Below, piece by piece: positions 33,994 to 41,969 of a DNA stretch of 64,000 nucleotides. The notes beneath the pieces were generated by a model. The model made no database searches. It saw nothing but the letters and a program-made list of their open reading frames with translations, and was not told the origin of the DNA. The stretch is from contig NZ_JAGDYM010000003.1 in assembly GCF_017565745.1 (NCBI RefSeq), positions 1 through 64,000 of the forward strand, read 5' to 3'. Origin of the DNA: Leucobacter weissii (lineage in GTDB: Bacteria; Actinomycetota; Actinomycetes; Actinomycetales; Microbacteriaceae). The position numbers and the translations under genes were made by a program. Numbering within the stretch: position 1 is the first letter of the stretch; each line of letters opens with the position of its first letter.

Positions 33994-36213
33994 TCAGTCG
34001 CGCCGAGCGGCCGGGGTCTCCGCATCCTGGGGGAGGCTCTCGGGCGCCTCGGGCGCACCCGGCGCGGACACCTCCGCGGGATCCGGGGAGGTGTCGCTCG
34101 GCGCCTCCTCCGCGGGATCCTCGGCGGGTGCGACCGGGGCCTCGGGCGGCGTCTGCGCGGCGCGCGAGGCGGCGGCCTTGGCGAACCTCACCCCGCCGCT
34201 CTTCGTGTAGGTCGCGATCCCGCCCGAGAAGCGGATCTGGGACTTCGTCTTCGAGAGCTGGGTGAGGCCCGATGTCGGCCATCCCCAGGCTCCCCTCGGA
34301 CCGCCGGCGTTGAGATAGGCGCGCACGATGGGATCGAGCTTGAGCAGCACGGTCGCCTGGGGCCCGAAGAAGCGCACGTGCTTCGCGTAGCGCTGGTAGG
34401 AGCCGTCGGAGACCACGCGGGTGCTCTGCGTCGGGAAGCCGAGCGACGACTTCGCCTTGTAGCCGCCCTTCTTGCGCCAGTCGTTGTAGGCCGCCTTCGT
34501 CAGGAAGACGACGCCGGCCTTCTTGCTGTACACGGCGACGCCGTTCTGGAAGGTCAGACGGCTGCCCGCTCCGATCTTGGCGACGTTCTGCGTGGGCCAG
34601 CCCCAGGCTCCGCCCAGGCCGCCGGCCTTGCTGTAGGCGGAACGGTAGGCGCCGCTCGGCACGAACACGCTCGTTCCCGGCGAGGTCCGGTAGAGCACCC
34701 CGCGTTCGGTGTTGCGGTAGCTCCTCGTGCCGACCTCGACGCTCGGGCCGGTGAAGAAACCGAGGGTGGCATGGCCGCCCGCCCGCTGCCACTGGGCGGT
34801 CTCCGCGGCGGTGAGCCACTGGACGCGCCCTCCCGAGACCATCAGCGTGCCCTTCTGGAAGCGCTGACTGGCCGAGGTGCCGGTGGGGAAGAGCGCGGTC
34901 GCGTTCGGCCATCCGTAGGTGCTCTGGCCGCCGCCCGCGAGCCAGGCCCGGTAGACGGGCGCGGGTATGAACCGCACGCCCACGGTCGAGTTGGAGATCG
35001 CGGTGCCGCGCTGGAACTTCAGGTTGCGGTGGCCCGGGCTCGCGACGGTGCCCGCGATGAAGCCCCAGGAGCCCGCGGCGCCGCCCGCGGCGAGGTAGCG
35101 CGAGGCCCACCGGTCGGTCGTTCCGTCGTCGAAGACGCCGTACGCCTTGCGGAGCTTCTTCGAGTAGGTGATGACGCCGTTCTCGAAGCGCTGCTCGTAG
35201 CCGCCGCCGTTCTTCTTGATCGTCTTGCGCGGGCTGAGCGCGCCGCCGTAGGCGGCGCCGTTGCGCTGGTGCACGGTCTTGATCGCCCCGGTCACCTTGA
35301 TGCCGCTGCGCACCGACCCGAACCAGCTGTTCCAGTAGTTGTAGAAGTTCCGGTTGCCGTAGGAGGAGCAGCGATCGCCCGTGCCCCAGCCCGCTCTGAG
35401 CGCGGCCTGGTTGGGGCGATACGGCGTGTAGGTGTAGAGGGCCGCGGTGGCGTGGTTCTGGATCCTGACCCTGGAGGTTCCGCAGGATGCGTTCGGGTGC
35501 CACTGGACGTTGACGGTCGCGCCCCGCTGGAAGTTGTAGTTCTGGGGCTTGGCCCGATACTGCTTGAGCTGCCAGGCGCCCCAGTAGACCTGGTTGAAGA
35601 AGCCGAAGTACTTGCTGTTGCAGTTCGCCGAGTTGTTCGGCCCGCTGTCCGGGCAGGCATAGCCCATCGCGACGTTGAACTGGCGCACCGTCGGCCAGGA
35701 GTCGGTGACGAGGCTCTGCTCCTTCTCGAGCATCACCAGCAGCACCTTCGGGCTGATCCCGCAGGCCCGGCTGACCTTGGTGATGATCTGAGCGGCGCTC
35801 TCCTTCTTCGATCCCCGGTACGCCTTGCAGTTGCTGTTGGAGGCGCGGCTGCTCGTCTTCATCGTGAAGTTCCGCAGGCACGCCTTGGCGATCTTCGTGC
35901 TGCCCCAGGTCTTGCCCGCTTTGCGGCCGGAGTCTCCGATGGTGCATCGGCCGAGTCGCTTCTTCAGGAACGACTTCACCTGGGACGTGGTCATCGCGTT
36001 GCCCTTGTAGAAGAGCGCGTCGTCGATGATCCGGCCGGCGTTGAAGTTGGTGGCGCTCCAGGCCTGGGCCGGTGCCGCGGTGGCGGTCGTCTGGACGACG
36101 GACGTCAGGACGATCGCCAGAGCGGCGAACATCGCCACGGCGATCCTCCGGGCAGCGGATCCCTTGCGCAAAATCTCATCCTCAACGTCAGCTTGAAAGA
36201 TACCGTGGGGCAT
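33994..36213 (-). CDS. Secreted LGFP-repeat wall protein with lysozyme-like N-terminal region
   Basis: The 739-residue exported protein has a signal helix (IAVAMFAALAIVLTSVVQTT, cleavage near APAQA). Its N-terminal region (about 55-320) is the conserved unit beginning with an ALFYKGNAMTTSQVKSFLKK segment and including CGISPKVLLVMLEKEQSLVT, which resembles a goose-lysozyme/transglycosylase-like fold; several cysteines suggest disulfides. From about 350 to 680 it has LGFP-type repeats of roughly 50 residues (YGWPNATALFPTG, LGFFTGPSVEVG, WGWPTQNVAKIG, LGFPTQSTRVV, WGWPTSGLTQL). LGFP repeats anchor proteins to the actinobacterial wall or cover peptidoglycan. The tail (680-739) is Pro/Glu/Asp-rich and acidic, unlike the basic tails of its neighbours. 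ATG 36213 is preceded by GGTGGG; GTG 36228 is an alternative. Catalytic activity is uncertain. Confidence 0.82.
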   Translation of the reverse strand: MPHGIFQADVEDEILRKGSAARRIAVAMFAALAIVLTSVVQTTATAAPAQAWSATNFNAGRIIDDALFYKGNAMTTSQVKSFLKKRLGRCTIGDSGRKAGKTWGSTKIAKACLRNFTMKTSSRASNSNCKAYRGSKKESAAQIITKVSRACGISPKVLLVMLEKEQSLVTDSWPTVRQFNVAMGYACPDSGPNNSANCNSKYFGFFNQVYWGAWQLKQYRAKPQNYNFQRGATVNVQWHPNASCGTSRVRIQNHATAALYTYTPYRPNQAALRAGWGTGDRCSSYGNRNFYNYWNSWFGSVRSGIKVTGAIKTVHQRNGAAYGGALSPRKTIKKNGGGYEQRFENGVITYSKKLRKAYGVFDDGTTDRWASRYLAAGGAAGSWGFIAGTVASPGHRNLKFQRGTAISNSTVGVRFIPAPVYRAWLAGGGQSTYGWPNATALFPTGTSASQRFQKGTLMVSGGRVQWLTAAETAQWQRAGGHATLGFFTGPSVEVGTRSYRNTERGVLYRTSPGTSVFVPSGAYRSAYSKAGGLGGAWGWPTQNVAKIGAGSRLTFQNGVAVYSKKAGVVFLTKAAYNDWRKKGGYKAKSSLGFPTQSTRVVSDGSYQRYAKHVRFFGPQATVLLKLDPIVRAYLNAGGPRGAWGWPTSGLTQLSKTKSQIRFSGGIATYTKSGGVRFAKAAASRAAQTPPEAPVAPAEDPAEEAPSDTSPDPAEVSAPGAPEAPESLPQDAETPAARRD

Positions 36214-36469
36214 CCCACCATTCGACACTAGCGCCAACGGGATGGTATCGGAAGGTCCGAGAGCGGTCGCGGGGGCCGGAGCGAGCGCGGTTCCGGATCC
36301 GACGCACCGGTGGCGCCGGATCCGAACGCGTGCATTTCGCACAGGATGAGATCGCATCATTCGGGAGTCACGGGACCCCTCCGAGATGAGAAACGCCAGG
36401 GAGAGCAGGGGTTCTCCTCCTGGGCCGATGATCGGTCGCACCCGGCCGGATCGCCCCGGATCTCCCGCT
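36214..36469. other. Intergenic region between divergent LGFP and phosphatase genes
   Basis: The whole divergent gap is 380 bp (36214-36593). The left part contains a possible minus-strand -10 TAGTGT for the LGFP gene (complement of about 36226-36231) and two GGATCC-centred short repeats near 36294-36320. The right part holds the phased repeats listed separately. I see no coding sequence. Confidence 0.4.
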
Positions 36470-36502
36470 GTTTCCTTTTCGTTTACCTCTCGTTCGGACG
36501 AC
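36470..36502 (+). promoter_or_regulatory. Candidate PHO box upstream of the phosphatase gene
   Basis: Three adjoining 11-bp units each start with GTT: GTTTCCTTTTC, GTTTACCTCTC and GTTCGGACGAC. The first two fit the GTT-x-ACC type consensus of PhoP direct-repeat units best. They end about 90 bp before the phosphatase start. The gene product, a phosphatase, makes phosphate control plausible. Confidence 0.5.
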
Positions 36503-36593
36503 CTCAGTTTGCTTTCGCACGGTCTACGTTCCGGTCGTCTGCGCAGCTTCAGGGCAGGCGATCCCACTCGCCCAGATGGAGAAGATGCGCGTT

Positions 36594-39500
36594 ATGAAAC
36601 AGCATTCGACGTTGTTCTCGAACCGGCTGCGTTCCGCCGCCACCCGCTTGCTCGGAGTCGCCGCCGCCACCGCGGTCGCCGTGACGGCTCTGGTGCCGGC
36701 GGCGCCGGCGCTCGCCGACGAGATCGCCGACATCGCCACCGTTCCGGTGGCGGGCGACCTCAACCCGATCGACGTGAAGGTCGTCAGGGCTTCCGGAGCC
36801 CTCAAGAACACCATCGTCGAGGGCATCGCCGACGGCCTCGGGCGCCGCGGCCTCTACGAGCTGCCGGGGCTGACCTCCCCCGTCGCCGACCAGGAGGGCA
36901 ACGGGCTGAACGAGGCCTCCTACGGCGCGAACGACGTCGTCGGCACGCAGTGGAAGCCGAAGTACGGCTGGGACTACGAGACGGTGCTCGAGGAGCGGCC
37001 GGAGCGGCTGGAGGCCGTCGAGGGCGGGCTGCGGATCGGATCCGGCACCGACCGGATCCAGCGCGATGCGAACGGGCTCACGAGCACGACCGCGCTCAAC
37101 GACGCCGTGCTGAACCTCGAGGAGCTCAGCGATGACGCCGCAGCGGTGCTCGACCTCAAGGGCGACGACGCCGAGATCCTCACCGCCGACAGCATCGTGA
37201 CGACGGCCGAGTCGACGGGCGGTCTCGAACTCGAGCTGAGCACCGCGATCAACGGACTCACCCTCTTCGGCGAGCAGATCGACACGCCGGGCGGCGTGCT
37301 CGCGGAGCCGGTCACCCGGTCGAGCTCCATCGCGACCGACGACGTCGTCGCGCTGCTCCGCGGCCTCGGCGTCGATCCGGAGGACATCGACCAGTACGCG
37401 CCCATGGTCGGCAGCTCCAACCTCGCCGCCGAGCTCTTCGTGACCGCCTCCACCTCCGAGACCGGGGGCCTGGGGGTCGAGATCAAGGTCGAGGTCGATC
37501 TCGCCGCGGTCTCCGCCGGCGACGAGGAGACCCCGGCGGGCCTGCTCTTCGACGTCGAGCTGCACGCCGACAACACGCTGCTGGAGGCGACCTTCGGCGG
37601 CGCCGAGATCGCCGCCGAGCCGGTCGATCCCCCCACCGTCACCGAGCTGACGCCGCTGAGCGCCGTGGCCGGCGACCTCATCACCGTGCAGGGCACGGGC
37701 TTCCAGCCCGACGCCACCACCGTCACCGTGGGCGGGGTCCGCGCCACCGACGTGGCCGTGCTGGCCGACGGCACGACTCTGACCTTCCTGGTGCCGGCCG
37801 GTGCCGCCGGTGCCGATCTGCCCGTGATCGTGAAGACCCGCGGCGGCGAGGTCGAGGCAGGCGCGCTGACCGTCTCCGCGCCGATCACCATCACCGAGCA
37901 CCCGTCCAACCGCACGATCGAGGCCGGCGACGAGGCGCGGTTCACCGCCGCGGCCAGCGGCCACCCGGCCCCCTCCGTGCAGTGGCAGTTCCGCACCGCG
38001 CTCGGCGGCGCCTGGACCGACATCGACGGCCAGACCTTCCCCAGTGCGCTCACGGGCACCCTGGAACTGCCCGCCGAGGCGGCCTGGACCGGACTCCAGG
38101 TGCGCGCGCTCTTCAGCAACGGCGCGGGCCAGGAGGTCGCCAGCAACTCCGCGACGCTCACCGTGAACCAGCCCACCGTGCCCGTCGACAGCGATCTCGC
38201 AGCGCTCGCCTCGCCGGTCAAGGTCGGCGCCGTGGCCCTGATCCTCACCGGGCAGGCCAGCGGGGGCACCTTCGCGGGTCTCATCAACGGCGAGCTGAGC
38301 AAGGGCGTCGAGCTCGGCGAGCCGGGCCGCTTCGTCCTCACCGAGACGGGCACTCCGGCTCCGGGCCGGACCCTGCGCGCCACCTACCCGGCCGACAGCA
38401 GCGCGACCGGCTCCGGCATCGGCGACCTCGCCTCCGGAACCCGGTTCGGACCGGTCACGGTCGAGAACGTGCACGGCGCCGAGCGGATCACCTCGACGGC
38501 CACCGTCGAATCGTTCCTGCTGACCGACAAGGCGCTCGACGACAAGGGCCGCATCGGCTCCGTCGCCGAGGTCACCGACCTGATCGAGGCGACCCAGGTC
38601 ACCACCACGGTCACCGCGCCGGTCGATGAGAGCGCCCCCACCACGGCCGAGGCGCGCATCGGCTCGCTCAAGATCCTCGGCGAGCCCGTCACCGAGGCCG
38701 ACGGCCTCGTGGACGGCGTCATCGCGGAGCCGATCACCAAGACCTACGCCAAGGAGATCACCGACATCCCCGCCGTGCTCGAGGGGCTCGACGTCTCGAT
38801 CAGCGACTACTTCGAGGATCCCTCCGAGCTCGTCGGCAACGCGCGCGTGGTCGTCGAGATCACCGTCGAGCAGAAGACGGAGACCGAGACGGACACCGCC
38901 GCTGCCAGCGGACTGGTGGTCACCGGCAAGGTCGAGCTCGATCTGCTGCTCGAGCCGATCGGCACCGCGGCCGCGTTCGTCAAGCGCGTGGAGATCGCCT
39001 CCGACGGACTCGGCGAGGCCTTCAACACGGAGCTCGCGGCCACGGCGGTGGCTCGCAACGGCGCCAAACTGCCCGAGCCGGGCGACGGCAACGGCCCGGG
39101 CCCGGTCGACCCCGAACCGGAGGAGCCGGAAGAGCCCCTGCCCTTCCTCTCCTACAAGCCGGAGGCCGCACCCGACCGCGTGATCCTCAACCCGACGGCG
39201 ACGCCGTCCACCTCGCAGAACATCACCTGGCGCACGATCGACACCGTCACCTCGGGCACGGTCGAGTACTGGCCGACCGAGGCGGGCAGCGCTCAGAAGG
39301 CGACCGTCCAGGCGACGACCGGTGACGTGTACACCACGACGAGCAAGGAGGAGGGCGAGTACGACTCGCGCAAGCACTCCGCGACGCTCGAGGGGCTCGC
39401 CCCGGCCACCTCGTACACCTACCGCGTCGGCACCGAGTCCGAGGCGGGCGATCGCTGGAGCCCCGAGTACACCTTCCGCACCGGAGCCGCCCAGGCCGAG

Positions 39501-41876
39501 GCCTTCGACTTCGTCTACCTGGGCGACGCCCAGAACGACCTGCGGCGCCGCTGGGAGCCCGCGGTGAAGAAGGCCTTCGAACGGCTGGAGGACGCCGAGC
39601 TGGTGCTCCACGCCGGAGACCAGATCAACAACGCCGACAAGGACGACGAGTGGGGCGAGTGGTTCAACGGCCTCGCCGAGACCGGCGCCCAGGTGAACCA
39701 GGTGGTGGTCGCGGGCAACCACGAGTACCACAACGGCAACCTCGGCAAGACCTGGCGCCAGAGCTACACGGTGCCGCAGAACGGCCCCGTCGTCACGGCT
39801 GAGCCGGGCACCTGCGAGTACGTCTACCAGCGCAAGATGACCGCGTCGATGAAGGACATCGTCTACTACACCGACTACCAGGGCGTGCGCTTCGTCACCC
39901 TGGGCGGCACCACCCAGGCGGGCGATCTGCTGCCCTCCTCGGGCGACCTCGCCGGCGTCACCTGCTCCGAGGACTTCAACTTCCTCGACTACTGGTTCCA
40001 GATCCAGGCCGAGTGGCTGGACGGGGTGCTCGAGGAGAACCCCGGCCGGTGGTCGGTCGTCTCGATCCACCAGCCGATCTTCTCGACCTCCGAGGGCCGC
40101 GACAACACGCACCTGCGCAACCTGCTGCTGCCCACGATCGAGAAGCACAACGTCGACCTGGTGCTGCAGGGCCACGACCACACCTACGGCCGCGGGCATC
40201 TCGCCAGCAACAACGTCGAGGGCAAGAAGGGCCTGCAGGACGGCCCGGTCTACGTGGTCTCGGTGCTCGGCCCCAAGTCGTACAAGCTCGACACCTCCGA
40301 GAACAACGACTGGACCGAGAACGGCGCGGAGCGCGTGACCGCCTACGAGGGGGTCCGCACCTACCAGAACATCTCCGTCGCGGGGAACCGCCTCGAGTAC
40401 CAGGCCTACGAGTGGGAGTCGGGCAAGGTCGTCGACTCGTTCGAGATCTGCAAGACCCCCGAGGGCGCGAAGGTCGCCACGAAGACCGGCGCCTCCGACC
40501 TGCCCGAGGGCTGCGACGACCCGGTCAGCCTCGCCAACACCGATCTGCCGGAGGTGCTCGGCTCCGCCAAGGTCGGCGCCGCGCTCCAGGCCGATCGCGG
40601 CGCCTGGAACGAGTCCGGTCTGAGCTTCGCGTACCAGTGGCTGCGCGACGGCGCCGAGATCCAGGGCGCCACCGGTCGCTCCTACGAGGTGCAGCCGGCC
40701 GATCAGGGCTCCGTGCTGAGCGTGCGGGTCACCGCGAGCAAGGACGGCGCCGAGGTCAGCGCGGAGTCCGCCGGCACCGAGCCGGTGCGTCCGGGCACCT
40801 TCACCAACCTCACGCTCCCGACCCTGCGCGGCACCGTGAGCGTGGGGCAGACGCTGCGGAGCAACGGAGGCACCTGGAGCCAGGAGGCCGAGCTCGGCTA
40901 CCAGTGGCTCGCCGACGGCGCGCCGATCGCCGGGGCCACCGGGGAGACCCTGACGCTGACCCCCGCGCACCTGGGAGCCGAGATCACGGTGCTGGTCACG
41001 GCCACGGTCGAGGGATACCCCGCGCTCGAGGCCGAGTCCGCGCACAGCGGGCCGGTCGTCGCGGGTGCGCTGAGCAGCCTCGTGACCCCGCAGCTGGCCG
41101 GAACGGCGCGCGTGGGCGCCGAGCTGACCGCCACCCCCGGCGTCTGGAACGTCGCCGGTGCGGAGGTCGCCTACCAGTGGCTGCGCGACGGCCAGCCGAT
41201 CGCGACGGCCACCGAGGCGCGCTACGCGCTGACCGCGGAGGATCTCGGCACCCTGATCGGTGTGCGGGTGACCGCCTCGGCACAGGGCTACGCGGATCGC
41301 ATCGTGACGCTGCGCAGCGCGGACCTGGCGGTGCGCGGCGGCGTCGAGCTGAACCGTCAGCCCACCGTCTCCGGGACGGCGCGGGTCGGCAGCGCGCTGC
41401 GGGCGACCGCGGGCGAGTGGTCGGTCTCCCCCTCCGCGGTGCGCTACCAGTGGCTGCGGAACGGCAAGGCCATCGCCAAGGCGACCGGCGCGCGCTACGT
41501 CGCCACCGGCGCCGATGCGGGCAAGCGGATCTCGGTCCGCGTGACCGCGACGACCGCGGGGTACGAGACGGCGACGGCGACGAGCCCGGCCACCAAGACC
41601 GTGCAGAAGGGCAGCTTCAGGGCGAAGTCCCTGAAGATCACGGGCAAGGCCGCTCAGGGCCGTACCGTGAAGGCCGCCGTCAAGTGGTCGACCTCCGGCG
41701 TGCGCGCCACCTACGTGTGGAAGGTCGGCGGCAAGACCGTGCAGCGCGGCAGCAAGGTCGGCTACAGGATCAAGGCGAAGGACGCGGGCAAGCGCATCAC
41801 GGTGACCGTGAAGGGCGCCAAGACCGGGTTCGCCGCCGCGAGCAAGACCGCGAGCAAGAAGATCGCCAGGCGCTGA
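36594..41876 (+). CDS. Giant secreted purple-acid-phosphatase-like metallophosphoesterase with Ig repeats
   Basis: The 1,760-residue protein has a signal peptide (cleavage near APALADE). An unnamed module appears twice (about 60-340 and 540-850), separated by an IPT/TIG domain (348-430) and an Ig domain (433-525). A fibronectin-like domain (860-965) precedes the catalytic core (972-1250), which shows all five purple-acid-phosphatase blocks: YLGDAQND, HAGDQINN, VAGNHEY, SIHQP and GHDHTYGR. Five Ig-ladder repeats of about 90 residues follow (1314-1760), with YQWLRDG and VRVTA signatures, the last very Lys/Arg-rich. It would release phosphate from extracellular organic esters while attached to the wall. 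The start is ATG 36594 (GGAGAA 12 bases upstream); ATG 36585 and 36576 are possible. Confidence 0.88.
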   Translation: MKQHSTLFSNRLRSAATRLLGVAAATAVAVTALVPAAPALADEIADIATVPVAGDLNPIDVKVVRASGALKNTIVEGIADGLGRRGLYELPGLTSPVADQEGNGLNEASYGANDVVGTQWKPKYGWDYETVLEERPERLEAVEGGLRIGSGTDRIQRDANGLTSTTALNDAVLNLEELSDDAAAVLDLKGDDAEILTADSIVTTAESTGGLELELSTAINGLTLFGEQIDTPGGVLAEPVTRSSSIATDDVVALLRGLGVDPEDIDQYAPMVGSSNLAAELFVTASTSETGGLGVEIKVEVDLAAVSAGDEETPAGLLFDVELHADNTLLEATFGGAEIAAEPVDPPTVTELTPLSAVAGDLITVQGTGFQPDATTVTVGGVRATDVAVLADGTTLTFLVPAGAAGADLPVIVKTRGGEVEAGALTVSAPITITEHPSNRTIEAGDEARFTAAASGHPAPSVQWQFRTALGGAWTDIDGQTFPSALTGTLELPAEAAWTGLQVRALFSNGAGQEVASNSATLTVNQPTVPVDSDLAALASPVKVGAVALILTGQASGGTFAGLINGELSKGVELGEPGRFVLTETGTPAPGRTLRATYPADSSATGSGIGDLASGTRFGPVTVENVHGAERITSTATVESFLLTDKALDDKGRIGSVAEVTDLIEATQVTTTVTAPVDESAPTTAEARIGSLKILGEPVTEADGLVDGVIAEPITKTYAKEITDIPAVLEGLDVSISDYFEDPSELVGNARVVVEITVEQKTETETDTAAASGLVVTGKVELDLLLEPIGTAAAFVKRVEIASDGLGEAFNTELAATAVARNGAKLPEPGDGNGPGPVDPEPEEPEEPLPFLSYKPEAAPDRVILNPTATPSTSQNITWRTIDTVTSGTVEYWPTEAGSAQKATVQATTGDVYTTTSKEEGEYDSRKHSATLEGLAPATSYTYRVGTESEAGDRWSPEYTFRTGAAQAEAFDFVYLGDAQNDLRRRWEPAVKKAFERLEDAELVLHAGDQINNADKDDEWGEWFNGLAETGAQVNQVVVAGNHEYHNGNLGKTWRQSYTVPQNGPVVTAEPGTCEYVYQRKMTASMKDIVYYTDYQGVRFVTLGGTTQAGDLLPSSGDLAGVTCSEDFNFLDYWFQIQAEWLDGVLEENPGRWSVVSIHQPIFSTSEGRDNTHLRNLLLPTIEKHNVDLVLQGHDHTYGRGHLASNNVEGKKGLQDGPVYVVSVLGPKSYKLDTSENNDWTENGAERVTAYEGVRTYQNISVAGNRLEYQAYEWESGKVVDSFEICKTPEGAKVATKTGASDLPEGCDDPVSLANTDLPEVLGSAKVGAALQADRGAWNESGLSFAYQWLRDGAEIQGATGRSYEVQPADQGSVLSVRVTASKDGAEVSAESAGTEPVRPGTFTNLTLPTLRGTVSVGQTLRSNGGTWSQEAELGYQWLADGAPIAGATGETLTLTPAHLGAEITVLVTATVEGYPALEAESAHSGPVVAGALSSLVTPQLAGTARVGAELTATPGVWNVAGAEVAYQWLRDGQPIATATEARYALTAEDLGTLIGVRVTASAQGYADRIVTLRSADLAVRGGVELNRQPTVSGTARVGSALRATAGEWSVSPSAVRYQWLRNGKAIAKATGARYVATGADAGKRISVRVTATTAGYETATATSPATKTVQKGSFRAKSLKITGKAAQGRTVKAAVKWSTSGVRATYVWKVGGKTVQRGSKVGYRIKAKDAGKRITVTVKGAKTGFAAASKTASKKIARR

Positions 41877-41881
41877 TCCGC

Positions 41882-41913
41882 GAGCGGCCGGGAGCCTCGG
41901 CTCCCGGCCGCTC
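41882..41913 (+). terminator. Terminator after the phosphatase gene
   Basis: GAGCGGCCGGGAGCC (41882-41896) and GGCTCCCGGCCGCTC (41899-41913) are exactly complementary around TC, giving a very stable hairpin five bases after the stop. Only 56 bp remain before the next start codon, so the next gene may depend on read-through or on a promoter hidden in that gap. Confidence 0.85.
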
Positions 41914-41969
41914 GCCCGGCGCGCCGAAACCACCCAGGATCGACCCACCGTCACGACGAAAGAGTGGAC

